NCBI RefSeq assembly: GCF_003640665.1
Contig: NZ_QQXL01000003.1
Location: 124,001-188,000, forward strand
Direction: 5' to 3'
Source: Galactobacter caseinivorans
Lineage (GTDB): Bacteria; Actinomycetota; Actinomycetes; Actinomycetales; Micrococcaceae
Length of the DNA: 64,000 bases
The notes under the pieces were generated by a model. It searched no databases. It saw only the letters and a list, made by a program, of their open reading frames with translations, and had not been told where the DNA came from. Position numbers and translations under genes: made by a program. Shown one piece after another: positions 1 to 8,070 of this stretch; within the stretch, counting starts at the first letter, position 1; every line of letters begins with the position of its first letter.

Positions 1-2
1 TT

Positions 3-488
3 GGCGCGGGCGCCTCCGTGGGGCCGTTCACCTACCTGCGCAAGGACACCGTGCTTGGCCCGGAGGGCAAGATCGGCGCCTTCTACGAGACCAAGAACGT
101 GACGATTGGGGCCCGCTCCAAGCTCTCCCACCTGGGCTACGCCGGGGACGCGGAGATTGGTGAGGACACCAACATTGGCTGCGGCAACATCACCTCCAAC
201 TACGACGGCGTGAACAAGCACCGCACCGTGATTGGCTCTCAGGTGCGCACGGGCGCAGGGACCGTGTTCATCGCCCCCGTTTCGGTGGGCGACGGCGCTT
301 ACACGGGTGCCGGGGCGGTGGTGCGTCGCGACGTGCCCGCCGGCGCTCTCACCATCACGCAGGCCCCGCAGGCCATCAACGAGGACTGGGTGCAGCGCAA
401 GCGCCCCGGAACCCCCGCCGCCGTGGCCGCCACGTTGGCCAAACAGACCATCTCCGACACCTCCTCCACCACCGAGAATGGACACTGA
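3..488 (+). CDS. glmU: Bifunctional GlmU, C-terminal part (gene begins before the window)
   Basis: This is the 3' end of the UDP-GlcNAc biosynthesis enzyme; reading frame 3 is open from the first bases. The visible 161 residues are the left-handed beta-helix acetyltransferase domain. It shows GPFTYLR, the acetyl-CoA-site segment [21 protein letters not shown] and the conserved [10 protein letters not shown] stretch with its substrate-binding Asn-Tyr. This half acetylates glucosamine-1-phosphate; the uridylyltransferase half lies upstream, outside the window. The C-terminus ends in a Thr/Ser-rich tail. The stop lies 3 bp before prs, so the two are probably cotranscribed, the usual actinobacterial order. 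An internal GTG at 18 is not a start. Identification is secure from conserved motifs and neighbours. Confidence 0.96.
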   Translation, partial: GAGASVGPFTYLRKDTVLGPEGKIGAFYETKNVTIGARSKLSHLGYAGDAEIGEDTNIGCGNITSNYDGVNKHRTVIGSQVRTGAGTVFIAPVSVGDGAYTGAGAVVRRDVPAGALTITQAPQAINEDWVQRKRPGTPAAVAATLAKQTISDTSSTTENGH

Positions 489-491
489 GCA

Positions 492-1472
492 ATGAGCGAA
501 CTGAGCCACACCGTCGACAAGAAGCTGGTGCTCACCAGCGGCCGCGCCCACCCGGAACTGGCCCAAGAGATTGCCGAGGCCCTCGGAACCGAGCTGGCTC
601 CCGTCTCCGCCTATGACTTCGCCAACGGCGAGATCTACGTGCGCTCTGGCGAATCCGTGCGCGGCAAGGACTGCTTTGTGATCCAGTCCCACCCGGCGCC
701 GCTGAACAACTGGTTGATGGAGCAGCTCATCACCGTTGATTCGCTCAAGCGCGCGTCCGCCCGCCGCATCACGGTGGTGTCCCCGTTCTACCCGTACGCC
801 CGCCAGGACAAGAAGGGCCGTGGGCGCGAGCCCATCACCGCCCGTCTGGTCGCGGACCTGTACAAGACCGCCGGTGCGGATCGCATCATGAGCGTGGACC
901 TGCACACCGCGCAGATCCAGGGCTTCTTTGACGGCCCCGTGGATCACCTCATGGCGATCCCGCTCCTGGCGGACTACATCCGCACACGCGTGGGTAGCGA
1001 CAACATCACCGTGGTCTCCCCGGACACCGGCCGCGTGCGCGTGGCGGAGCAGTGGGCGGATCGTCTTGGCGGCGTCCCGCTCGCCTTTGTGCACAAGTCT
1101 CGCGACCTGACCGTGCCCAACAAGGCCGAGTCCAAGACCGTGGTGGGAGAGATCGAGGGGCGCACGTGTGTGCTCATCGACGACATGATCGACACCGGCG
1201 GCACCATCGCCGGCGCCGTGCGTGTCCTGAAGGAGGCCGGGGCCAAGGACGTCATCATCGCCGCGACCCACGCCGTCTTCTCCGACCCGGCATCCCAGCG
1301 CCTGGCGGAATGCGGGGCACGCGAGGTGGTCGTCACGAACACCCTGCCCGTGCCGCCGTCCAAGCGCTTCGCGAACCTCACGGTGCTCTCCATCGCGCCA
1401 CTGATCGCCCGCGCCATCAAGGAGGTCTTCGAGGACGGTTCCGTCACGAGCCTCTTCGACGGCCGAGCCTGA
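492..1472 (+). CDS. prs: Ribose-phosphate pyrophosphokinase (PRPP synthetase)
   Basis: Makes PRPP from ribose-5-phosphate and ATP in the cytosol, feeding nucleotide, His, Trp and NAD synthesis. The 326 aa length is normal for the bacterial class I enzyme. Visible motifs are the DLHTAQIQGFF segment (about 136-146) and the PRPP-binding loop VLIDDMIDTGGT (227-238). The flexible-loop region YARQDKKGRGREP (102-114) is also present. The ATG at 492 follows the glmU stop by 3 bp, which implies an operon. A GC-rich hairpin lies just downstream. Confidence 0.98.
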   Translation: MSELSHTVDKKLVLTSGRAHPELAQEIAEALGTELAPVSAYDFANGEIYVRSGESVRGKDCFVIQSHPAPLNNWLMEQLITVDSLKRASARRITVVSPFYPYARQDKKGRGREPITARLVADLYKTAGADRIMSVDLHTAQIQGFFDGPVDHLMAIPLLADYIRTRVGSDNITVVSPDTGRVRVAEQWADRLGGVPLAFVHKSRDLTVPNKAESKTVVGEIEGRTCVLIDDMIDTGGTIAGAVRVLKEAGAKDVIIAATHAVFSDPASQRLAECGAREVVVTNTLPVPPSKRFANLTVLSIAPLIARAIKEVFEDGSVTSLFDGRA

Positions 1473-1505
1473 TTCCACCCCGGGGCGCAGGCCCCGCAGC
1501 GCCTC

Positions 1506-1539
1506 GCGGCCCGTCCCACCTCAGCGTGGGGCGGGCCGC
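1506..1539 (+). terminator. Hairpin after prs
   Basis: The arms at 1506-1519 and 1526-1539 can pair over 14 bp with one G-U wobble around a 6-base loop. No T-run follows, so this may be a GC-rich actinobacterial terminator or a processing/stability structure separating glmU-prs from rplY. Confidence 0.5.
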
Positions 1540-1585
1540 GCGCGTGAGGTGACTCACCGGCGTCGGGCAGAGGGGGCAACGCTGG

Positions 1586-1752
1586 TAGGATGGTCTGCGT
1601 TGCCCAGGCGAGGGAGCGCGTTCACCGCGACTCCGTCATCGACGAGGGCCGTTTGCTTCCCGGCGCCAGGCGCCGAGGGCGGTGACACGGATCCACGCCG
1701 AGCGTCCCAGGGCGTGAATCGGACCCGATCGGGTCCCGATGTCATCGACCAC
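1586..1752 (+). promoter_or_regulatory. Candidate rplY promoter and structured 5' leader
   Basis: TAGGAT at 1586-1591 is a plausible -10 box, which would give a leader of roughly 165 bases before the rplY ATG. The leader holds a perfect 7-bp hairpin with a one-base loop (1661-1675) and a perfect 16-base palindrome, GGACCCGATCGGGTCC (1721-1736), just upstream of the Shine-Dalgarno. No protein is supported in this gap. The promoter and any regulatory role are inferred. Confidence 0.4.
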
Positions 1753-1765
1753 AGGAGAAAAGCTC

Positions 1766-2368
1766 ATGAGCGATCAGCAGAAGATCGTCGCCGAGGTCCG
1801 TAACGACTTCGGCAAGGGCGCGGCCCGTCAGGCCCGCCGCGACGGCAAGATCCCCGCCGTCATTTACGGTCACGGCGCACAGCCGCAGCACGTGTTGGTT
1901 CCGGGCCGCGAGATCACCCTCGCCGTGCGTACCTCCAACGTCATCCTTGACCTGGACATCGCGGGCAAGAGCACCCTGGTGCTGGTGAAGGACATCCAGC
2001 GCCACCCGCTGCGCCAGACCGTTGACCACCTTGACCTCCTGATTGTCCGCAAGGGCGAGAAGGTTCAGGTTGACGTGAACGTGCACGTCGAGGGCGAGCC
2101 CGCCCCGGGCCTGGTCGTGAACCTGGACATGAACACCGTCCTGGTGCTCGCGGACGCGCTGAAGCTGCCGGAGTTCCTGACGGTCTCCGTCGAGGGCCTC
2201 GAGGCCGGTACCGTGACCGCTGCCGATCTGGTTCTGCCCAAGGGCGTTGAGCTGGAGATCGAGTCGGACACGGTCATCGCCTCCATCGCCGAGCCCGAGG
2301 AGCAGGACCTGCCCGAGGACGAGGAGACCGAGGAGACGGCAGAGGCCGAAGAGGCCCCGGCCGAGTAA
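1766..2368 (+). CDS. rplY: 50S ribosomal protein L25/general stress protein Ctc
   Basis: This is a 5S-rRNA-binding large-subunit protein of the long Ctc type (200 aa): an N-terminal L25 domain followed by the TL5 C-terminal beta domain and an acidic Glu-rich tail. The frame is open from 1739, but the ATG at 1766 has AGGAGA at 1753-1758, seven bases upstream. It opens with the family-typical KIVAEVRNDFGKGAARQ and is chosen as the start. The next gene, pth, begins 7 bp after the stop, the classic rplY-pth pair. A structured leader precedes it. Confidence 0.97.
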   Translation: MSDQQKIVAEVRNDFGKGAARQARRDGKIPAVIYGHGAQPQHVLVPGREITLAVRTSNVILDLDIAGKSTLVLVKDIQRHPLRQTVDHLDLLIVRKGEKVQVDVNVHVEGEPAPGLVVNLDMNTVLVLADALKLPEFLTVSVEGLEAGTVTAADLVLPKGVELEIESDTVIASIAEPEEQDLPEDEETEETAEAEEAPAE

Positions 2369-2375
2369 GACGCTC

Positions 2376-2969
2376 ATGTCTACTGACACATGGCTTGTGG
2401 TCGGGCTCGGTAATCCCGGGCCCGGCTACGCCGCGCACCGCCACAACGTGGGCCAGATGGTCCTCGATGAGCTGGCGGGGCGCGTCGGGGGTCGCTTCAA
2501 GGCGACCCCCGGCCATCGTGCTCAGATCCTGGAGGGGCGCCTGAATATGGGCGGGCCCAAGGTGGTGTTGGCCAAGCCGACCACCTTCATGAATCTTTCC
2601 GGCGGCGCGGCGTCGTCGCTGGCCAAGTATTTCCACGTTGAGCCGGATCACGTGATTGCGATCCACGACGAGGTGGACCTTGACTTCGATTCGGTCAAGG
2701 TCAAGCAGGGTGGCAGCGAGAACGGCCACAACGGGCTGCGGGACATGACCAAGGCCCTCGGTACGCGTGACTACCTCCGCGTGCGTGTGGGCGTAGGGCG
2801 GCCCCCGGGGCGCCAGCAGACCGCAGACTTTGTTCTCTCCAACTTTTCCTCCGCCGAGCGCAAGGAGCTCCCGTTTGTGACGGGAGCGGCGGCGGACGCT
2901 GTGGAATCCATCGTGAATAACGGGTTCGACGCGGCCATGCGCAGCATCAACGGCGGCGCCGGTCAGTGA
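2376..2969 (+). CDS. pth: Peptidyl-tRNA hydrolase
   Basis: Recycles tRNA from peptidyl-tRNA dropped by ribosomes. The 197 aa protein begins WLVVGLGNPGPGYAAHRHNVG, with the catalytic His in the HRHNVG segment. It continues with KPTTFMNLSGGA, the HDEVDLDFDSVKVKQGGSENGHNG loop region and a LRVRVGVGRPPG strand, all diagnostic. The ATG at 2376 is chosen because the family N-terminus starts there; a longer frame overlapping rplY is a shadow. It sits 7 bp behind rplY. Confidence 0.97.
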   Translation: MSTDTWLVVGLGNPGPGYAAHRHNVGQMVLDELAGRVGGRFKATPGHRAQILEGRLNMGGPKVVLAKPTTFMNLSGGAASSLAKYFHVEPDHVIAIHDEVDLDFDSVKVKQGGSENGHNGLRDMTKALGTRDYLRVRVGVGRPPGRQQTADFVLSNFSSAERKELPFVTGAAADAVESIVNNGFDAAMRSINGGAGQ

Positions 2970-3010
2970 CCGGGCCGCGCGTTGGAGTCCAGTTCCGGAA
3001 AGGAATGCTC

Positions 3011-4333
3011 GTGTCCCAGAACCAGGCCGAGGCAGCCCCCCAGCACGCGTTTGATCCGCTCAACGATGCCGAGGTGGCGCGGCTGCGCGCGGACTTCCCC
3101 ATCCTGGATCAAGAGGTCAATGGCCACCCGCTGGTCTACCTGGATTCCGGCGCCACCTCGCAAAAGCCCGAGTGCGTGTGGGAGGCCGAGCAGCACTTCT
3201 ACGAGACGGCCAACGCCGCCGTGCATCGCGGTGCGCACACCCTTGCCGTGGAGGCCACTGACCGCTTTGAGGATGCCCGCTCCGCCGTGGCCCGCTTTGT
3301 GGGTGCCGGCGAGCGGGAGATCGTGTGGACCTCCAACGCCACCGAGGCACTGAACCTCATCGCCTACTCCTTCTCCAACGCCACCGGTGGCGCGGGCGGG
3401 CCGGAGGCCGAGCGCTTCCGCCTTGGACCGGGTGATGAGATCGTGGCGACCGGCATGGAGCACCACGCCAATCTGATTCCCTGGCAGGAACTCGCGGCGC
3501 GCACCGGCGCAACCTTCCGCTGGATCCCTCTGACGGCCGCGGCGACCCTCGACATGGATGCCGCGCGTCAGATCGTCACTGAGCGCACCCGCATTGTGGC
3601 CTTCACGCACGTCTCTAACGTGCTTGGTGTCGTGAACGACGTCGCCGCTTTGGTAGCGCTTGGTCGTTCAGTGGGTGCCTACACGGTTCTGGACGCCTGC
3701 CAGTCCGCGCCGCACCTGCCCCTGAATCTGCGTGCGCTTGGCGTGGACTTTGCCGCGTTCTCCGGGCACAAGATGCTGGGCCCCACGGGCATCGGTGCGC
3801 TCTATGGCCGCGCCGAGCTGCTGGATGCCATGCCGCCGTTCCTCTTTGGTGGGTCCATGATCACCACCGTGACCATGGAGAAGGCCGAGTATCTGCCCGC
3901 ACCCCAGCGTTTTGAGGCCGGCACCCAGCGCATTGCGCAGGCCGTGGGCTTTGGCGCGGCCGTGGGTTACCTCGAGGAGGTCGGCATGGAGCGCGTGGCG
4001 GACTGGGAGCACCGCCTTGGAGCCGCCATGGTGCAGGGCCTGGATTCGCTTCCCGGCGTGCGCCTGCTTGGCCCGGCGGCAGATTCCGGTGTGGAGCGCA
4101 CCGGCACTGTGCCGTTCGCCGTGGAGGGTGTGCACCCGCATGACGTGGGGCAGTTCCTGGATTCGCGCGGCGTGGCCGTGCGGGTGGGTCACCACTGCGC
4201 GGAGCCCCTGCACCGTTTCCTGGGGGTGAGCGCCTCCACGCGCGCCTCCGCCTATCTCTACAACACCGCCGCAGACGTGGATGCGTTGCTCAACGCCGTC
4301 TCCGATGTGCGCGGCTTCTTTGGGGTGAAGTGA
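3011..4333 (+). CDS. sufS: Cysteine desulfurase, SufS family
   Basis: A PLP enzyme that takes sulfur from cysteine for Fe-S cluster assembly. In the 440-residue form the PLP lysine is K254 in SGHKMLGPTG. The catalytic cysteine is C396 in RVGHHCAEPLH, and the His in EHHANLIPW stacks on the cofactor. GTG 3011 is chosen because GGAAAGGA ends seven bases before it; ATG 3005 would be too close to that site and GTG 2966 overlaps pth. The gene overlaps sufU by one base (TGATG). The pair is a minimal sulfur-transfer module, separate here from any scaffold genes, which are not in the window. Confidence 0.94.
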   Translation: MSQNQAEAAPQHAFDPLNDAEVARLRADFPILDQEVNGHPLVYLDSGATSQKPECVWEAEQHFYETANAAVHRGAHTLAVEATDRFEDARSAVARFVGAGEREIVWTSNATEALNLIAYSFSNATGGAGGPEAERFRLGPGDEIVATGMEHHANLIPWQELAARTGATFRWIPLTAAATLDMDAARQIVTERTRIVAFTHVSNVLGVVNDVAALVALGRSVGAYTVLDACQSAPHLPLNLRALGVDFAAFSGHKMLGPTGIGALYGRAELLDAMPPFLFGGSMITTVTMEKAEYLPAPQRFEAGTQRIAQAVGFGAAVGYLEEVGMERVADWEHRLGAAMVQGLDSLPGVRLLGPAADSGVERTGTVPFAVEGVHPHDVGQFLDSRGVAVRVGHHCAEPLHRFLGVSASTRASAYLYNTAADVDALLNAVSDVRGFFGVK

Positions 4334-4794
4334 TGAATCCGCTTGAACAGCTTTACCAAGACATCATCCTGGATCACTCCAAGCGCCGCATTGGCGCTGA
4401 CGCCTTGGAGACGGAGGCGGGGGAGCGCGAGGCGCAGTCCCACCAGCACAACCCGCTCTGCGGCGATGACATCACGCTGCGCGCCCGGGTGGCCGCGGAC
4501 GGCACCATCGAGGCGCTGGCCTGGAAGGGGGATGGCTGCTCCATCTCCATGGCCTCAGCCTCCGTGCTCTCCGAGTCCCTCACCGGGCACTCCGTGGCGG
4601 AGTTTGACGAGGCCAATGAGGCCTTCCATGAGCTGATGCGCTCCCGCGGCAAGATCCAGGGCGGCGAGGAGCTGGAGGAACGGCTCGGCGACGCCGCCGC
4701 GTTTGCCGGCGTCTCCAAGTTCCCCGCGCGCGTGAAGTGCGCGCTGCTGAGCTGGGAGGCCGCACGGGACGCGATTGGGCGGGCCTCGGCCTAG
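4333..4794 (+). CDS. sufU: SufU zinc-dependent sulfurtransferase
   Basis: SufU is the zinc protein that accepts persulfide sulfur from SufS. At 153 aa it has all expected metal ligands: Cys and Asp in NPLCGDD, Cys in GDGCSIS and Cys in RVKCALLSWE. It carries the insertion between the second and third ligands that separates SufU from IscU. The ATG at 4333 overlaps the sufS stop, so translation is probably coupled. An in-frame GTG one codon earlier is less likely. Confidence 0.95.
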   Translation: MNPLEQLYQDIILDHSKRRIGADALETEAGEREAQSHQHNPLCGDDITLRARVAADGTIEALAWKGDGCSISMASASVLSESLTGHSVAEFDEANEAFHELMRSRGKIQGGEELEERLGDAAAFAGVSKFPARVKCALLSWEAARDAIGRASA

Positions 4795-4971
4795 TATTCT
4801 TAACTGCACGACGCCGCGTGGCTGGGTCCCTGGGGCCCGGCGGCGCGGCCCCGACCCACACCCTCGATGACGAAGAGCCGGTTTCCTCTGGGTCAGTCCG
4901 GTCAAGCGCAACGATGAATCACACCGCGGGGCCAGTGTGGCCGCTGCCCTGCACAACGAGAGGAACCGGCC

Positions 4972-5145
4972 ATGAGATTCAACACCGCAATCGTGACCGC
5001 AATGATGGTCTTCTCGATCTACTTCATCATGTTTGCCACCCCAGAAGGGGCGGACAAGGAACGGCAGAGTGTTACCGCGGTGATCGTGGCGCTCGTCAGC
5101 GGAGTGATCGCCTATGTGATCACCCGGCCTCGTCGGAAGGATTGA
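4972..5145 (+). CDS. Small two-helix membrane protein, function unknown
   Basis: A 57-residue ORF with a good GAGAGGA ribosome site about eight bases before ATG 4972. Two hydrophobic stretches (about residues 6-22 and 34-51) flank a short charged loop with PEGADKERQ. The protein ends in the basic RPRRKD, suggesting a membrane hairpin with a cytosolic basic tail. It sits alone behind sufU. I do not recognise a family. Its spacing, ribosome site and hydrophobic pattern make it more likely real than chance. Confidence 0.6.
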   Translation: MRFNTAIVTAMMVFSIYFIMFATPEGADKERQSVTAVIVALVSGVIAYVITRPRRKD

Positions 5146-5211
5146 CCCACGTGGCGAGCACCCGCCACTCTACAGTGACGAGCGTTTGAATCTTCGTCAA
5201 GGGGACTCAAA

Positions 5212-5256
5212 ATGGGCCTGGTAAGCTTTCCTCGAAAATCTTCCCCTGCAGCCTAA
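5212..5256 (+). CDS. Possible 14-residue upstream ORF
   Basis: ATG 5212 has AAGGGG eight bases upstream. It opens a 14-codon ORF (MGLVSFPRKSSPAA) that ends 18 bases before the next gene's ATG. It might be a leader peptide or chance; codon evidence is too short to decide. Confidence 0.25.
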   Translation: MGLVSFPRKSSPAA

Positions 5257-5274
5257 CTGCAAAGGCAACAGACC

Positions 5275-5526
5275 ATGAGTGACTGGCTAGTTCCAATCAA
5301 TGAAGGGCCCAACTCGGATCAGATTGATCACAACTGGGAGAAATTTGACCAAGCCGCTTCAGCTTTCCGGCGCATCTCGGAAGAAGCCAAGATCCTGTCA
5401 GAGGATTTGTCATTGATGGTACTTGATGCGCTCCAAGCTGGCATGCCAGAAGGGATGATTGGCAACAGAGCGGGAATCGACAAGCAAAGCATTGAGAGAA
5501 TCCGAAGGACGGGTCATCTTTACTAG
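5275..5526 (+). CDS. Small hypothetical protein with possible C-terminal helix-turn-helix
   Basis: An 83 aa, acidic N-terminal half rich in Asp/Glu, followed by a stretch near residues 55-78 (AGMPEGMIGNRAGIDKQSIE) that reads like a helix-turn-helix: helix, Gly turn, then a recognition helix ending RIRR. Base composition is about half GC, clearly lower than the neighbouring core genes, which suggests acquired DNA. No strong ribosome site is seen (only AAAGG well upstream). The protein family is not recognised; a DNA-binding role is an inference from the short motif. Confidence 0.5.
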   Translation: MSDWLVPINEGPNSDQIDHNWEKFDQAASAFRRISEEAKILSEDLSLMVLDALQAGMPEGMIGNRAGIDKQSIERIRRTGHLY

Positions 5527-6104
5527 TTCTAACAAGCGAGAGTCCCGTTAGTACCTAAGAATTGCAGACAACAAGGAACATTTAACAGTGAACAAACCGA
5601 TGATTGGTGTAGCCGCCTAGATCGTCACATACGCCAATCGGCGTCCATAAAACGCAGGCCGCTCCACACCAGGGCGGCTTTTTCATGCCCAGAAGTAAGT
5701 GCCCACGCGAAAAAGCACCTCGCGTCAGCCGCCGCCGTGGGTAAGCGGAGCAAGTGGGTGGCGATGGCCGCTCCCAGCGTCGCCTGCGTTGCCCGACGTA
5801 GCCAAAGGACTGCGCGTGGCATCATTGCGTTTCCAGATCGACCCCGCGCCACGAACCGCGGACGTGCTCCAGTCAGATGTCACCATGAGTGTTATGTGGT
5901 GAATCCCTGGGGCAGACTCCTTGTCGGATGTGCTCGGCACGAGAAGAGCCGCTCCTTCGCTAGCCCGCCAGGTCGTGAGCTCTCCCCAAATAGGCACGCG
6001 CTTCATAGCCACACGAGAATTTCCCTCACGGTGTGGGGAGTGCTGACCCGCAGAGGGCCGTCCCGCCGCCCGATCAGCGGCCGACTGCCGCCGACGTCGC
6101 TCGG
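5527..6104. other. Gene-free, AT-richer stretch with RNA hairpins
   Basis: No convincing gene is seen in these 578 bases. The left part holds a 10-bp stem (5602-5611 with 5630-5639, one wobble), partly overlapping an alternative small hairpin, CGCC/GGCG. A T-tailed terminator follows at 5658-5683. The right part carries open frames on both strands without family resemblance or ribosome sites. It looks like the remains of inserted DNA, or a small RNA locus. Confidence 0.4.
5658..5683 (+). terminator. Rho-independent terminator
   Basis: A seven-base stem (GCCGCTC with GGGCGGC, one wobble) with a seven-base loop is followed directly by five T. It is a textbook intrinsic terminator for a rightward transcript from the 5275 gene or from a small RNA starting nearby. 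Confidence 0.75.
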
Positions 6105-7487
6105 TTACGCCGCGGCGTCGGGCTGGGTCTGCGTCTGAGTCTGGGCCTGGCGCTTGTAATAGCGATTACGCGGGCCAAGCCACAGTGCGCCGAGGACGGC
6201 GGCAAGCACCGAACCGGTGAGGATCGCGATCTTCGCGTGGTCATCGTGCATGGATCCCGTGCCGAAGCTCAGCTCCGCGACCAGCAGCGAGACCGTGAAG
6301 CCGATGCCGGCCAGGATGCCGATGCCCGCCAAGTCCACCCACTTGATGTCAGAGTCCAGCCGCGCCAGCGGTGTGCGGGTGATGAGCCAGGTGAAGGCGA
6401 GGATGCCGAGCGGCTTGCCTATCACCAACCCGATGACGATGCCCCAGACCACCGGGTCCTGGGCGGCGGCGACCATGCCATCCCACCCGCCCACGGCGAC
6501 GCCGGCGGAGAAGAACGCAAAGACCGGAACGCAGAAGCCGGCAGAGAGCGGGCCCACGCGGTGATCAAGCACCTGCGCCAAGCCGGGGCCGGGGGCGCCG
6601 TGGCGGCGCTTGGCGGGCACCAGGAAGCCAAGCACCACGCCGGCGATGGTCGCGTGAATCCCGGACTCATACATGCACACCCAGGCCAGGAAACCCAGCG
6701 GCAGCAGGATGAGCCAGGATGCCCAGCGGTGCTGTGCAAAGAACTTGGGCAGCAGTTGAACCAGCAACCCAAAGACCAGCATGGGCAGCAGTGAGGCCAG
6801 CAGCCAGAGCGGCGCCAGATCCTCCGCGTAGAAGAGGGCGATGATGATGATCGCAATCAGATCATCCACCACGGCCAGCGTGAGCAGGAAGAGGCGCAGG
6901 GGTGTGGGAAGCCAGCGGCCAATGACGGCCAGAATGGCGACGGCAAAGGCGATGTCAGTGGCGGTGGGGATGGCCCAGCCGCGCAGCGTCTCCTGGCCCG
7001 AGCTCAGGTTGAGCAGGGTAAAGATGACGGCCGGGAGTGCCACTCCGCCAAAGGCGGCGACCACCGGGGTGATGGCGCGTTTGGGGTCTCGTAGTTCGCC
7101 GACCACCATCTCTTCCTTGAGCTCCACGCCCACGATGAAGAAGAAGACGGCCAGCAGACCATCCGCGGCCCAGTGCGCCAGCGACAGGTCAATGGTGGTG
7201 AAGCCGAGCGGCAGGGCCAGGTGCACGTCCCGCAACCCGAAGTAGGAGGCGGCTGCGGGCGTATTGGCCCAGAGGATCGCCACCATGGCGCCCAAGATGA
7301 GGAGGAAACCGCCGGAGCTCTCCGAACGGAGGAAGTCGCCAAGGCGGGTCAGTGGGCCGCGGGGTCCTTGCGGTTCCCCGGAGGCGGAGTGGTCCACGCC
7401 GGGGCGGGAGTCCAGCCGCCCCAGGTCGTTAAAGGAGTGATGGGGCGGGTAGTTCTTGGGCTGATGTGGCTGCTGTTCGCTGCTCAT
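6105..7487 (-). CDS. nhaA: Na+/H+ antiporter NhaA
   Basis: An inner-membrane antiporter exporting Na+ or Li+ in exchange for protons. The 460-residue protein has about 12 hydrophobic helices. NhaA hallmarks are FFFIVGVELKEEMVVGEL, the paired aspartates in LAVVDDLIAIIII, IPTATDIAFA, and GIGFTVSLLVAELSF near the end. ATG 7487 is chosen because GAAGGAG sits just upstream; a longer frame would overlap vanZ. The N-terminal 50 residues are polar, and the C-terminus is a QTQTQTQ tail of unknown use. It follows vanZ in the same direction with a 67-bp gap. Confidence 0.96.
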   Translation of the reverse strand: MSSEQQPHQPKNYPPHHSFNDLGRLDSRPGVDHSASGEPQGPRGPLTRLGDFLRSESSGGFLLILGAMVAILWANTPAAASYFGLRDVHLALPLGFTTIDLSLAHWAADGLLAVFFFIVGVELKEEMVVGELRDPKRAITPVVAAFGGVALPAVIFTLLNLSSGQETLRGWAIPTATDIAFAVAILAVIGRWLPTPLRLFLLTLAVVDDLIAIIIIALFYAEDLAPLWLLASLLPMLVFGLLVQLLPKFFAQHRWASWLILLPLGFLAWVCMYESGIHATIAGVVLGFLVPAKRRHGAPGPGLAQVLDHRVGPLSAGFCVPVFAFFSAGVAVGGWDGMVAAAQDPVVWGIVIGLVIGKPLGILAFTWLITRTPLARLDSDIKWVDLAGIGILAGIGFTVSLLVAELSFGTGSMHDDHAKIAILTGSVLAAVLGALWLGPRNRYYKRQAQTQTQTQPDAAA

Positions 7488-7554
7488 ACTCGGCTCCTTC
7501 AGGGGTCGGGTCATTGCTTTGCCGACCAGACTTCCCGGCGCACCTTTTTCTAGC

Positions 7555-8070
7555 CTAACGCCTTCGCCGAAGGCGCGCTGACCACCATACAACGACGACG
7601 CACAGGCCGGCGCCTAGGAGCGCACCGAGTGTGTTGGAGAGCAGATCGCGCGGATCCGCCACGCGGCCAGGCAAGAAAAGCCCCTGCACGGACTCGATGA
7701 GGCAACTGGCGGCGAGGCCGGTCAGTGCGGCGAACGGGAGGGGGGGGCGCCACCACCACGCCACAGCCCCCACCGGAACAAACATGGCGATGTTGGCGCA
7801 GAACTCAACAAAGAGGTAGTCCACCCACTCCGGTCCGCCCGCCCGGTGCCAGTCCGCCAGGATCCGGCCCACCCAGGTGTTTTCCGGCGCGGTGGGGGTG
7901 ACGGGGGAGAAGGCGATCACACCGATGAGGCAGGCCAGGAGAAACGTGCAACCCCAGCGCAGGGACCGCGCGGCCCGGCTGCGAGGGGGCGGCGTCAACG
8001 CGGCGGCGCCGCCGGGGGATCCCGACGGCGCCGCGTGTGATGAAGCCGCGTCTGATGCATCAGAGGGCAT
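7555..8070 (-). CDS. VanZ family membrane protein
   Basis: A 171-residue membrane protein with a VanZ-like domain: a helix with NIAMFVPVG, then the conserved polar core SCLIESVQ and VADPRDLLSNTLGALLG. VanZ-like proteins lower teicoplanin susceptibility in some hosts, but for most family members, including this one, the function is unknown. The ATG at 8070 shares its A with the stop codon of the upstream DUF2505 gene (TAATG), so translation is probably coupled. The first 45 residues are a Ser/Ala/Pro-rich cytosolic segment. Confidence 0.85.
   Translation of the reverse strand: MPSDASDAASSHAAPSGSPGGAAALTPPPRSRAARSLRWGCTFLLACLIGVIAFSPVTPTAPENTWVGRILADWHRAGGPEWVDYLFVEFCANIAMFVPVGAVAWWWRPPLPFAALTGLAASCLIESVQGLFLPGRVADPRDLLSNTLGALLGAGLCVVVVWWSARLRRRR

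Noticed and set aside
5725-6012. Leftward ORF containing GIHHITLM, like the start of glyoxalase-family proteins
   Set aside because: The similarity stops after eight residues, nothing after it fits the fold, and no ribosome site is present.
5527-6104. tRNA or rRNA gene in the gene-free stretch
   Set aside because: I looked for cloverleaf arms, a T-loop GTTCRA and a CCA end and found none; the hairpins do not fit a tRNA.
6033-6794. 253-codon frame antisense to nhaA
   Set aside because: Charged low-complexity composition, overlaps the C-terminal third of nhaA, which is certain.
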